Below are positions 1 through 9,087 of a stretch of 64,000 bases of DNA, one piece after another; the first letter of the stretch is position 1, and each line of letters starts with the position of its first letter. A program made the translations under genes and the position numbers. The notes under the pieces are model-generated. The model ran no database searches. It was not told the DNA's origin and saw only the letters and a list, made by a program, of their open reading frames with translations. The stretch comes from CAVURS01 sp963834425 (lineage in GTDB: Bacteria > Actinomycetota > Actinomycetes > Actinomycetales > CAVURS01): positions 416,888 through 480,887 of the forward strand of contig CAWIBR010000010.1 in assembly GCA_963834425.1 (NCBI GenBank), in the 5' to 3' direction.

Positions 1-1510
1 TGCGGCTCAGTGCGGCTGCCCCGACAGTGGTGTACGCCGCGGTGCTGGCGTTGGCCAGGACGGCCGGCGTCACCGTCGACAGGCTGACGCCCGCCGGCAG
101 GTCGACCGAGACGGTCTGCGAGACCGCGCTGCTGTTGGGGTTGTTCGTGGTCAGCCGCAGCACGCTGTCCCGGCCGGCGACCAGGTCGCCGACAGCCATG
201 AACGACACCTTGCTCTTCAGCGGTGCTTCCAGCGGCGCCTGCGGTGGCGGCGCGGTCGTCGCCGTGGTGGCGCTGGCGGGTGGGTTGGGGGCGGTCGACC
301 CCACCGGCTGCGCTTGGACCCCGCTCGGCGCACTCGACGGCGTCGTGGTCGCCCCTGTGCTGGGACTCGGCGTGGGCGTCGGTGTCGGTCCGGCGGTCGA
401 CGCCGCCGACGGCTGGGGCGAGGTCGGCGAGGAGCCTGGGTTGTCGGCAACCTGGCGGCTCGGCGATCCGGTCAGGGCGAAGGCGAGGGCCGTCGCGACC
501 GCGACCAGTCCGGCCACGCCAGCCGCCCCGACGAGCTGCCAGGTCGGTCGGGCAGCGATCCCGGCGACCAAGCCCGAGCCGGAGCCGCCCGCACCCGAGG
601 AACCGCCGGCCGCGCCCGCCGTACCAGCAGCACCGGCACCAGCACCGTGCACCGACGCGACACCGGCCGAGTGCAACAGCGCGGCCGAGGGGATGGCGTG
701 CGGGCCGAGACCGAGCAGGCCCTCGCGGTAGCCGAGGACGGCCGCGCCGAGGATGAGCGGGCCGATGACCCCGCGCATCGTGGCGGCGGTGTCGGACAGC
801 TCGAGGACGGCGGCGCTGCACCGGGCGCAGGAGTCGAGGTGGTTGTCCACGGCGACGCGCTCGCGGCGAGACAGGGTGCCCCGGACGTAACCCCCGAGCG
901 AGGCGCCGACCTCCCGGCACTTCGGGTCGGTGGCGTCGTTGACGTGGGCCGAGAGGTAGGCGTCGCGCAGGCCGGCGCGGGCCCGGACGGCGAGGGCGGC
1001 CGTGGCGTTGGCGCTGATGCCGAGCAGGGGCGCCACCTGGGCGGGCTGCAAGCCCTCGACCTCGGTGTGCCACAGCACGAGGCGCCACCGCTCGGGCAAC
1101 GAGGCGAAGGCAGTGGAGACGATCGAGCGTTCGAGCTCGTCGGCCGGCAGGTCGACGAACGCCTCGCCCGGATCGTGCGGGGTCAGGTCATCGGTCGGCT
1201 GGGTCTTGTTCTCCGCGACCCGGCGGTCGACGTGCAGCCGCCGCATCGTGCTGAGCAGGTAGGGCCGGAAGGCGGCTTCGGGCCCGGCGCCTCGCTGGAG
1301 CACGCTGAGCACCCGGGTGAACGACTCGGCAACGAGCTCATCGGCCTCGGACGGGTCGCGGGCCAGCTGACGGGCGAGCACCTTGGCCGCGGCGACATGG
1401 CGCAGATACAGGGACCCGTAGGCCTCGCTGTCCCCCTCGCGAGTGCGAAGCAGCAGCACGGCGTCCGATGTCTCATCGGCTGCCGGCGTACCGGTCAACT
1501 CGGCCTGCAC
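1..1510 (-). CDS. Sigma-70 family (ECF-like) factor with fused zinc-finger and membrane/extracytoplasmic part (3' end outside window)
   Basis: Reads leftward off the window edge; about 503 residues are visible. The GTG at 1510 is chosen because GGAG lies 6 nt upstream. Residues ~10-185 resemble an ECF sigma factor: region 2 contains DPSEADELVAESFTRVL, and region 4 contains LPERWRLVLWHTEVEGL followed by a helix-turn-helix ending ISANATAALAVRAR. Residues ~188-230 hold a putative zinc finger (H, then C, then HLDSCARC). An Ala/Gly-rich stretch, one membrane segment (~320-345), a Pro/Ser/Thr linker and a beta-sandwich-like stretch (DLPAGVSLSTV) follow. Inference: a sigma factor carrying its own anti-sigma-like, membrane-anchored extension, so cell-surface status may control it. 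No frame break was seen. The C-terminal end cannot be judged. Confidence 0.8.
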   Translation of the reverse strand, partial: MQAELTGTPAADETSDAVLLLRTREGDSEAYGSLYLRHVAAAKVLARQLARDPSEADELVAESFTRVLSVLQRGAGPEAAFRPYLLSTMRRLHVDRRVAENKTQPTDDLTPHDPGEAFVDLPADELERSIVSTAFASLPERWRLVLWHTEVEGLQPAQVAPLLGISANATAALAVRARAGLRDAYLSAHVNDATDPKCREVGASLGGYVRGTLSRRERVAVDNHLDSCARCSAAVLELSDTAATMRGVIGPLILGAAVLGYREGLLGLGPHAIPSAALLHSAGVASVHGAGAGAAGTAGAAGGSSGAGGSGSGLVAGIAARPTWQLVGAAGVAGLVAVATALAFALTGSPSRQVADNPGSSPTSPQPSAASTAGPTPTPTPSPSTGATTTPSSAPSGVQAQPVGSTAPNPPASATTATTAPPPQAPLEAPLKSKVSFMAVGDLVAGRDSVLRLTTNNPNSSAVSQTVSVDLPAGVSLSTVTPAVLANASTAAYTTVGAAALSR

Positions 1511-1803
1511 GTGCTTCTCCCCAGCTCAACCTTGCCCCTGCCCCGGTGGCGCCGACCAGTGTGCCCCATCTGTCCGGGCAAAGTCCTTGTCTCGGCAATC
1601 GAGGTACGGCGGAGTGTAGATCGTCCGGTTTTGTGGGCCAAAACGTGCCTGCGATGCCCCACCTCCGGCGCGGTTCCCGGCCCACCCAGCGGGTTCCTCG
1701 AGAAAAAACTCGGAAAGTTTCGAGTTTCCGCGTCATAGCCGGCGACCTGGCCTGTCTCATCCACGGGCAAGCGGCCCCGGCGGACCTGTGAACAGGAGGA
1801 GGC
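1511..1803. promoter_or_regulatory. Divergent intergenic region with inverted repeat
   Basis: This stretch separates the leftward sigma gene from the rightward GGDEF-like gene. It is visibly more A/T-rich than its flanks. An inverted repeat AACTCG / CGAGTT (1707-1712 and 1721-1726, 8-nt spacer) lies about 80 nt before the rightward start, and a small stem GTTTTG/CAAAAC is near 1630. No promoter can be assigned with confidence, but both divergent genes must start here. No small gene was recognised. Confidence 0.4.
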
Positions 1804-2625
1804 ATGACTGTGGAACGAGCACTGGATCTGATCCAGGGGGGGCTCGGGCGGGTCACGCCGACGGGTCCCGCCGGGGTCGCTAACTGGTCGGCTTTGCCGC
1901 CGGCCACTGCCTGGTTGCGGGTGGACTGGTGGCGAAGGGCGAGCGCTGGGGGCTGGCCTGAGCCGAGCGATTGGTACCACCCGGCTGTGGACGCGGTGTG
2001 CGAGCTGCTGATGGAGGGGAGTGACCCGACCGCGGCGCTGGTGCGACTGGGGGCGGTACGAGCGGCGTACGGGGCGACGGTCACCGAGTGCATGCTCGAC
2101 ATCACCGCGTTGTGGGAGGCCTATGCCTCCCAGGCTCCGTCCATGGAGGTGCTCACCACCGTTCTCGGGGGATGGGGTGAGCAGAATGCGGCCCCGCTGA
2201 GCGCCGATGTCTGGCAGGACCCGATGACGGGTCTGGCCACCACCGGTTATCTGCGGGGCCGCTTGGACGAGCTGTGTCGGGCCGGCACGTCGTGGCGGCA
2301 CGTGTTCGTCGTGGTGGAAGCACCGCGACAGGTAGCTCCGCTGATCCGAGCACGGCGCGCGGCCTCACTCGCCGCGTGCCTGCGCGAGGCCTTCCATCAG
2401 GGGGAGACCTTGACGACGCTCGGCAAGACGCGGGTCGCTGCGCTGGTCCGGCGCGACGACGTGAGCGAAGGGGTGGCCCGCCTTCGGGAGGCGATGGCCC
2501 TGCGGGAGCGGATCGTGGATCCCGGGGAGATCCAGATCTGGCTGGCCGAGGTACCGCAGGAGCGCGATTTCATCTCGCTCGCCGTGATGGACCTGACGAC
2601 CGAAGGTGCCGATCTGAGCATCTGA
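1804..2625 (+). CDS. Hypothetical protein with degenerate GGDEF-like domain
   Basis: 273 residues; the ATG follows a strong AGGAGGAGG. Residues 1-130 are Trp-rich and helical with no family I recognise. From ~137 the segment DPMTGLATTGYLRGRLDEL closely resembles the conserved opening of GGDEF domains (DPLTGLxNRxxL). The GGDEF signature itself is absent: the corresponding stretch is a GETLTTLGKTRVAALVRR-like segment. It is therefore not expected to make cyclic di-GMP; a sensory or GTP-binding role is an inference. It lies between the sigma factor and pyrE and reads the same way as pyrE, but a separate promoter-like box precedes pyrE. The function is unknown. Confidence 0.6.
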   Translation: MTVERALDLIQGGLGRVTPTGPAGVANWSALPPATAWLRVDWWRRASAGGWPEPSDWYHPAVDAVCELLMEGSDPTAALVRLGAVRAAYGATVTECMLDITALWEAYASQAPSMEVLTTVLGGWGEQNAAPLSADVWQDPMTGLATTGYLRGRLDELCRAGTSWRHVFVVVEAPRQVAPLIRARRAASLAACLREAFHQGETLTTLGKTRVAALVRRDDVSEGVARLREAMALRERIVDPGEIQIWLAEVPQERDFISLAVMDLTTEGADLSI

Positions 2626-2655
2626 CCATCGAGCCGGCCGGGATCGGCCAGCACC

Positions 2656-2661
2656 TAGGCT
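2656..2661 (+). promoter_or_regulatory. Leaderless -10 box of pyrE (TAGGCT)
   Basis: TAGGCT is followed by 7 nt and then the pyrE ATG at 2669. No Shine-Dalgarno sequence is possible in that gap, so transcription probably starts at or next to the start codon. Confidence 0.6.
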
Positions 2662-2668
2662 CCTCGTC

Positions 2669-3218
2669 ATGTCCGGTGACGCGCGAGCCGAGTTGCTCGA
2701 CCAGATCCTTGCCAAGGCGGTCGTCCATCAGCGGGTGACCCTGTCCAGCGGGCGCGAGGCCGACTACTACGTCGACCTCCGCCGGATCACGCTGGACGGG
2801 GTCGCTTCGCCGTTGGTGGGTCCGGTGATGCTCGATCTCACCGCCGACCTGTCGTACGACGCGGTCGGCGGTCTGACGTTGGGCGCGGACCCGGTCGCGG
2901 CGGCCATGCTGCACGCGGCGGCTGCGCGCGGCCGGACCCTGGACGCGTTCGTGGTCCGCAAGGAGGGCAAGGCGCACGGCCTGCAGCGCCGGATCGAGGG
3001 CCCGGACGTCGACCGGCCGGCGGGTGCTGGCCGTCGAGGACACCAGCACAACCGGTGGCTCGGCGCTGACCGCGGTCGAGGCGCTGCGCGAGGCGGGCGC
3101 CGTCGTCGTGGCCGTCGCCGTGATCGTGGACCGGGACACCGGGGCCCGCGAGCGGATCGAGGCCGAGGGGCTGCCCTACTACGCGGCGTACTCGGTGGGA
3201 GAGCTCGGCCTGGCCTGA
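2669..3218 (+). CDS. pyrE: Orotate phosphoribosyltransferase, broken by one frame shift
   Basis: PyrE joins orotate to PRPP to give OMP in pyrimidine synthesis (cytosol). The N-terminal part has the family pattern TLSSGREADYYVDLRR, then GGLTLGADPVAAAML and VVRKEGKAHGLQRRIEGPDV. The C-terminal part, in another frame, has the PRPP-binding loop VLAVEDTSTTGGSAL and ends VGELGLA. The two halves join if one extra base near 3014 is removed, giving about 182 residues, normal for the family. Losing PyrE would mean uracil auxotrophy, so a sequencing insertion is the likeliest explanation. The start is supported by the leaderless box, and the LemA gene follows after a short gap. Confidence 0.9.
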
Positions 3219-3287
3219 CTGCCCGGCTGGGCAACGCCTGACCGCTAGCATCGGCGGCATCTTGGCCGCCTATGTCGGGAGTCCCCG

Positions 3288-4004
3288 GTGCCACTCGTCC
3301 TGATCATCATCATCGTGCTCGTCGTGTTGGTCCTGCTCTACGGAGTGCTCCAGTACAACGGGCTGATCCGGCTGCGCAACGTCGTCCAGGAGTCGTGGCG
3401 GCAGATCGACGTCGAGCTCAAGCGCCGGCACGACCTGATCCCGAACCTGGTCGAGACGGTCAAGGGTTACGCCTCGCACGAGCGCGAGACCCTCGAGGCG
3501 GTCATCTCGGCCCGCACGGCCGCGGTGGCGCCCGGCTCGACCGTCGCCCAGCAGGCGGTGCAGGAGAACGTCCTGACCCAGGCCCTCGGCCGGTTGTTCG
3601 CCGTCGCCGAGGCCTACCCGAACCTGAAGGCCAACGAGAGCTTCCTGGCCCTGCAGAACGAGCTGACCGCGACCGAGGACCGGATCGCCGCGGGCCGGCG
3701 GTTCTACAACGCCAACGTCCGCGCCCTCAACACCAAGGTCGAGACGGTGCCCTCGAACATCGTGGCCAACCTGTTCCACGTGACCAAGGCCGACTACTTC
3801 CAGGCCGACGACCCGGCCGACCGCGCCGTTCCGTCGGTCTCGTTCGGTACGTCGGGTGCTCCGGCGGCCGCGCCGGCCCCGAGTGCATCGTTCGACCCGG
3901 CACCTGCGCCCGCTCCCCAGGCGCCCGCGGCGCCGCCGGCCGCGCCGCCCGTACCGCCGGCCGGGACCGACCCCGGCGCACCGCCGCCCGCTCCGCCGGC
4001 GTAG
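3288..4004 (+). CDS. LemA family protein
   Basis: 238 residues, GTG start. An N-terminal membrane helix (residues 3-20, LVLIIIIVLVVLVLLYGVL) is followed by the helical LemA core: WRQIDVELKRRHDLIPNLVETVKGYASHE, then AYPNLKANESF, RRFYNANV and SNIVANLF, all hallmark blocks of the family. The C-terminal ~60 residues are a Pro/Ala-rich tail. LemA proteins are membrane-anchored helical bundles of unclear function with the bulk outside in several bacteria. A CTAGCAT box at 3244 and a small GGCGGC/GCCGCC hairpin (3253-3270) precede it, so it probably has its own promoter. No frame break was seen. Confidence 0.9.
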   Translation: MPLVLIIIIVLVVLVLLYGVLQYNGLIRLRNVVQESWRQIDVELKRRHDLIPNLVETVKGYASHERETLEAVISARTAAVAPGSTVAQQAVQENVLTQALGRLFAVAEAYPNLKANESFLALQNELTATEDRIAAGRRFYNANVRALNTKVETVPSNIVANLFHVTKADYFQADDPADRAVPSVSFGTSGAPAAAPAPSASFDPAPAPAPQAPAAPPAAPPVPPAGTDPGAPPPAPPA

Positions 4005-4060
4005 CCTCGTTCACGATGTGGGATTCGGATCTCGCATCGTGAGACGAGGAGGTCGGCGTC

Positions 4061-4861
4061 ATGCCCGAGGTCTACACCCACGGCCATCACGAGAGCGTGC
4101 TGCGCTCGCATGTCTGGCGCACGGCGGAGAACTCCGCGGCGTACCTCCTGCCCCACCTCTCACCTGGGCTCGACCTGCTGGACGTCGGCTGCGGGCCCGG
4201 GACCATCACTGCTGACCTGGCGGCGCTCGTCGCGCCCGGCCGGGTGGTCGGGCTGGACCGCGAGGAGGCGCCGCTGGTGCCGGCCCGGGCGACGGCGGCC
4301 GAGCGCGGGCTGAGCAACGCGTCGTACGTCGTGGGGGACGTCTACGCGCTGGACTTCCCGGAGGCGTCGTTCGATGTGGTGCACGCGCATCAGGTGCTGC
4401 AGCACCTGGTCGACCCGGTGGCTGCGCTGCGGGAGATGGCCCGGGTGACGCGGCCGGGCGGGCTGATCGCGGTGCGCGACGGCGACTACGGGTCGATGTC
4501 GTGGTTCCCGGCCAACGACGGGCTGGATCGGTGGCTCGAGCTCTATCGGGCCGTCGCCCGGAGCAACGACGCGCAGCCGGACGCCGGCCGCGAGCTGCTG
4601 GCCTGGGCCCACGCGGCCGGGTTCACCGACGTGACGCCCTCGGCCGGGGTCTGGTGCTACGCCACGGCAGCGGACCGGGCCTGGTGGTCGGGGCTGTGGG
4701 CCGACCGGATCACCCAGTCCGCCCTCGCCGACCAGGCGGTCGCTGCGGGCCTGAGCGACCGGGCCGAGCTGGACCGGCTGTCCGCGGCCTGGCGGGCCTG
4801 GGGCGAGGAGCCCGACGGCTGGTTCGCCATCGTCAACGGCGAGCTCCTGATCCGGGTCTAG
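4061..4861 (+). CDS. Class I SAM-dependent methyltransferase
   Basis: 266 residues; the ATG follows GAGGAGG. Motif I is LLDVGCGPGTITADLA (residues ~39-54), the acidic motif II end is VVGLDREE, and the motif IV region is YALDFPEASFDVVHAHQVLQHL, with the usual VTRPGGLIAVRDGDYG strand after it. The layout is that of UbiE/Methyltransf_11 enzymes acting on small molecules; the substrate is unknown. The stop codon overlaps the stop of the convergent permease gene on a shared CTAG (4858-4861), so the two transcripts overlap at their 3' ends. Confidence 0.85.
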   Translation: MPEVYTHGHHESVLRSHVWRTAENSAAYLLPHLSPGLDLLDVGCGPGTITADLAALVAPGRVVGLDREEAPLVPARATAAERGLSNASYVVGDVYALDFPEASFDVVHAHQVLQHLVDPVAALREMARVTRPGGLIAVRDGDYGSMSWFPANDGLDRWLELYRAVARSNDAQPDAGRELLAWAHAAGFTDVTPSAGVWCYATAADRAWWSGLWADRITQSALADQAVAAGLSDRAELDRLSAAWRAWGEEPDGWFAIVNGELLIRV

Positions 4862-7234
4862 CCGGTCCGCACGGGACTCTCAGCCGACGCCGGGGCTCCG
4901 GTCGGAGCGTCCTCGGGGAGCAGCTCGTAGATCGGGTTGGCCATCGCCAGGTGGCCGTTGTGCTCGCCGAGCATGCCCTCGGCCCGCATCGGCGCGCCGG
5001 GCTCGAGCCCGGCGATCGAGCGCCGGCCGTAGAAGACGAGGGTCACCCCACCGGTCGCATCGCAGAGCTCGGCCATCAGGGCCGGGCTGCCGGAGATCGG
5101 CGAGATCCGCACCGACCGGACCCGGCCCTGGACCACCGCGCGGTTGCGGTAGGCGACCTGGCTGATCGGCACGACGCCGGTCGGTGTCGGAGCACCGGAG
5201 TGCTCCGACACCTCGCCCCGGACGATAGGCGCACCCAGACGCGAAAGGTATTGCGGCGCCTGCCCGTTCGAGCTCGGGCGGACCACCGGCAATGGCCGGA
5301 CGACGTCGAAGGGCAGGATGGTCGCGGCCGCGCCCGGCAGCTGGCCGACGGCGCGCGCGATGTCGTCCGCCGTACGGTCATGGAGCAGGCGACCGACCAC
5401 GGCTGAATAGGTACGGCGGGGCAGCAGCACCGTGACCTCGTCCCCGGGTCGGGTCGTCGAGCGCAGCGCGAGCTCGACCGCGGCCCGCGGGAGCCGGCGG
5501 TCCGGGCAGTCGATCAGCTCGAGCTCGATGTCCAGGCCCGGCTGGGCGTCCCAGGCCGCCCGCAGGCTGGCCGCGTGGGCCGAGTCGATGACGAAGTGCA
5601 CGGCCCGCAGCTCGGCCGGCCGCAACGTGCGCGCGTAGCGGATCGCCCGCAGCACAGCGAGATCCACGGTGTCGACGAGCAGCAGCACGCTGGAGTGCGA
5701 GCGGGGCGGCCGCAGCGCCGAGGACGGCACGGTGGCGAGCGCGTCGGCCTCCCGCTGGTAGGTCCACCGGAGCCGGAGCAGGACGATGACCAGGATCGGG
5801 AAGAGCACCAGGACGACCCAGGCACCCTCGGTGAACTTGGTGACCGCGAAGATCACCACGACCAGCGCCGAGACCGCACCCGACGTCGTGTTGATGACGA
5901 CCTTGGACCGCCAGTGGGCGCCGCGATGGGTGCGGAAGTACTTCGCCATGCCGAAGCCGGCCAGGGTGAAGCCGGTGAAGACGCCGATGGCATAGAACGC
6001 GATCAGGTTGTTGACGTGACCGCCGGTGGCCAGGATCAGCGTGATCGACGTGGCGGCCAAGACCATGATCCCGTTCGAGAAGGCCAGCCGATGGCCGCGC
6101 TTGGTCAGCCAGCGCGGCAGATAGCCGTCAGAGGCAACGAAGTTGGCCAGGAACGGGAAGCCGTTGAACGGCGTGTTGGCGCCGGTGTAGAGGATCAGCA
6201 TGGTCGCCAGCTGGACCATCAGGAACGCCAGATGGCCGAGGAAGCTGTGACCCAGAACCGCCTGCGCCACCTGTGAGATGACGGTCGGCGAGCCGGACTC
6301 GTAGGGCACGGCGTGGGTCTGGTGGGCCAGCCAGGACACGCCGGCGACCAGCGTGCCGAGGATGCAGCTCATCACGACCAGGGTGGTCCGGGCGTTGAGG
6401 CCCTGCGGGCGGTGAAATGCGCTGACCCCGTTGGAGATTGCCTCCAGGCCGGTCAGCGACGAGCCGCCGTTGGCGAACGACTTGAGGAGCACGAAGATCC
6501 CCAGCGCCGTGAGGACGCTGTGCCCGGTGCCGATCGGCACGCCGCCCGGCGACGTTGGTGGCGTAGTGCGGCAGGTCGCCGAAGATCTCCCGGATCACGC
6601 CGCCGATGATGACCAGCAGCATCGACCCCGCGAAGAAGTACGTCGGGAAGGCGAACGTCCGGCCGGCCTCCCGCAGTCCACGAAGGTTGCCGTAGAACAA
6701 CAGAAGCACGACGCCGACCGTGATGGCCAGCGGGATGTCGTGGTGGTTCAGGGCCGGCACGGCGGAGGTGACGGCCGCCGTACCGGCTGCTGCTTGCACG
6801 GCCACGGTGACGATGTAGTCGATCATCAGCGCGACCGCGCCGACCTGGGCCACGACCGGCCCGAAGTTCTCGCGGGCGACGACGTAGGAACCGCCCGCGT
6901 GGGTGTAGACCATCACGACCGAGCGGTAGGACAGCGTGACCAGCACCAGCACCGCGAGCACGACACCGGTCATCGGGAGCAGCAGCCCGTACGCCGCCAG
7001 CCCGAAGGTCGGCAGCAGGACGAAGAGGATCTCCTCGCTGCCGTAGGCCGAGGACGAGATGCAGTCGCTGGACAGCACGCCCAGGGCGAGCTTCTTGGAG
7101 AGCTTCTCGTGCTTGAGCTGGTCGGTGGTCAGCGGCGGCCCGAGCAGCTTGCGCTTGAGCCGGTAGCCCGCGCCTTCGGGCAGGTCGACCGAGACCGGGA
7201 GCGCCCCGGGCACGGTGGTTGTCGTGGTGGTCAC
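4858..7234 (-). CDS. APC-superfamily permease with fused C-terminal OB-fold domain; one frame shift
   Basis: About 790 residues. The N-terminal part has KKLALGVLSSDCISSSAYGSEE, typical of actinobacterial APC/KUP-like amino-acid or potassium permeases, followed by about twelve membrane helices. A soluble region (VLLLVDTVDLAVLRAIRYAR onward) resembles a UspA-like domain. The last ~90 residues match the OB-fold protein family of actinobacteria (RSVRISPISGSPALMAEL, then FYGRRSIAGLEPG and AMANPIYELLP). Soluble and OB parts share one open frame with the helices, so that fusion is real in the sequence. The only break is an extra G near 6544, between helices. Start: GTG 7234, with TAGCGT 7 nt upstream; an upstream ATG at 7294 is possible. 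The substrate is unknown. Confidence 0.8.
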
Positions 7235-7244
7235 GCTATCGACG

Positions 7245-7841
7245 CTAGGTCCGGCTTGCGCGTGGATCGGCCGATCTTGACACCTTCCTGACACTCCGCT
7301 CGGCGGCGGGGTCGACCGGCCTCAGAGCCGGTTGAGCAGCGGCAAGCGAGTGGGCGAAGTAGCCGAGCAGGACCAGGCCGGCGCCCCACACCAGCGCGCC
7401 GACCAGGTTGGCGCCGGCGAACGCCGCGAAGCGCATCCGGGTCACGCCGGCCAGGATCGGGGTGAAGGTGCGCACCCAGGGGATGAACCGTGCGACGACG
7501 AGGGCCCACCAGCCCCACCGCGCCGACAACGCCTCCGCGCGCTCGAGCGAGTCGCCGAACCGCGCCGTACGCCGGGTCAGCCAGGGCCGGCCGAGGCGGT
7601 AGCCGGTGAGGTAGCCGAGCGTGTCACCCGCGAAGGCCGCCGCGGCCGCGCCGATGGCCAGGGCGGTGACGGAGACGCTCCGGTCCGGGCTGGCGGCCAG
7701 CAGCCCGGCGGCGAAGAGCACCGTGTCGCCGGGCAGCCAGAAGCCGACGACGATGCCCGACTCGACGAAGACCAGGCCCAGGACCAGCGCGTAGACCGCA
7801 CCCGCCGTCAGCCCGGTCAGGTCCGGGTGCAGCAGGTCCAG
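7245..7841 (-). CDS. DedA family membrane protein
   Basis: DedA/SNARE-associated integral membrane protein, about 195-200 residues. Diagnostic blocks are FVESGIVVGFWLPGDTVLFAAGLL, GDTLGYLTGYRLGR, and FIPWVRTFTPILAGVTRM followed by a glycine-rich membrane helix. The family is linked to lipid carrier (undecaprenyl phosphate or phospholipid) translocation and envelope stability. No ATG or GTG in this frame precedes LDLLHPDLTG, so the true start is unsure; an indel near 7850 or a rare start codon is possible. Its stop TAG is part of the leaderless box of the permease gene downstream (7242-7247). A second DedA gene lies 2 kb away at 9695. Confidence 0.75.
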   Translation of the reverse strand: MDLLHPDLTGLTAGAVYALVLGLVFVESGIVVGFWLPGDTVLFAAGLLAASPDRSVSVTALAIGAAAAAFAGDTLGYLTGYRLGRPWLTRRTARFGDSLERAEALSARWGWWALVVARFIPWVRTFTPILAGVTRMRFAAFAGANLVGALVWGAGLVLLGYFAHSLAAAQPALRPVDPAAERSVRKVSRSADPRASRT

Positions 7842-7893
7842 CGACGCGGACCCCGGCCGGAGAGCACGCCCCAGTGTCGCGGGTTGGCCGGGG

Positions 7894-9087
7894 TCAGTCC
7901 TGCGGGCTGAGCCAGGGCCGGTCGGCCAGCGTGAGTAGCCCGGGCGCGGTCAGCAGGTGGGTGCAGGTGCGGGCTGTGAGCGAGCAGCTGAAGAGCTGAT
8001 CACCGTGGCGCGGTTGGGTGGAGACCACCGTGATCAGCACCGTCGAGTCGTCGAACCAGACCGGCGGGCGCAGCCCGTCGTACGCCGAGCCCAACGGCAC
8101 GGTGGCCAGGGTCCCTCCGCGCCTGCCAGTGCGCGCATCGACAACCGACAGCCGGTACGGCGGCTGGGTCGTCGCGAGGAGCTCGGACCCGCGGGGGAGA
8201 GCATCGGGCGCTGTCCGCCATTGCGATCGAGCAGGCGCCACTGGGTCACACCGGACGCGCGCAGCCGCACCAGGTCGGTGCCCGATAGCGCGAAGTAGCC
8301 GCCCCCGGGCGCGGCACCGAGCAGCTCGTCGTTCGGCGCGAGAACGATCGAGCGCTTCACTGTGCGAGCGTTCGGATCCCACTGCCAGACCGCGCTCGAT
8401 CCGAGGCTGTCCAGAAGGACGCGGCCGTCCCCGGTGAAGTTGTGGACGGTCAGGCGGGGGACCTGTGATCCGGTGCGGCCCAGCTCTTCCTCAACCGTGC
8501 CGGTCGGCAGGCTCTCCTCGATCAGGTCGTAGCCCGACGACGGGTGGGGACCACCGGCCCGGGAACCGGCGACGAGCGTGCCGGCGGGATTGACCGCCAC
8601 GGGGGGCGCAATGTCCGGGAGCGCGCGCACGATTCCCTCCGGGCTCAGGTAGGCGGCGACCTCCCGGTGTCCCGACACCTGGGCATCCAGCACCAGCCCG
8701 CTACCCTGCCTGAACCATCTGGCGGAGGGTCCAGCCCGCTGGGAGGTGCGTCGTCCGTCCGTTGAGGTGGATTTCGTCCGTGTTCAACGCGTAGGGGATA
8801 GCAGCCAGGCTCGGGACCGCCGACAACGTCGCGGTGGGCGTGTGCGCGGGCCTCGAGCCGTCGATCGGCGTCGCCGCGCGGGGAGCCAGCGCGGTCGCAG
8901 CGAGGACGATGGCCGCGGTGACCACGACGGCGCTCGCGCAGGCGCTGAGGGTGCGACGCCGGCGTACGGCGCGGGCTCGCGCGATCACGGCGCCGGCCAG
9001 TTCAGGTCGGCTGGTGACCTCGCTCGCCCGCTCGCCGAGCTCGCGGTGGAGCGTCTCGGCGAGCAGGTCCTCGCTGATGTGGGTCAT
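7894..9087 (-). CDS. Single-pass membrane protein with beta-propeller-like domain, partner of the adjacent sigma factor; two frame shifts
   Basis: About 397 residues when two indels (extra T near 8702, missing G near 8193) are corrected. It starts MTHISEDLLAETLHRELGER with a cytosolic helical part, a membrane helix (~residues 50-70, VVVTAAIVLAATALA), a Thr/Pro linker, and an extracytoplasmic region with repeated beta-type motifs (VWQWDPNARTVKRS, then MLSPAGSELLATTQPPY and RLSVVDARTG), like TolB/WD40-type propellers. The ATG overlaps the sigma factor stop (ATGA), and GGAGG sits just before it, so translation is coupled. Known pattern: SigE-family sigma factors are often followed by such a membrane protein. 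Inferred role: membrane sensor controlling the sigma factor. Confidence 0.7.

Noticed and set aside
314..1738. Long rightward open frames over the sigma gene
   Set aside because: Composition is Arg/Gly/Asp-rich with no domain; the opposite strand shows clear sigma and zinc-finger motifs. They are shadows of GC-rich coding DNA.
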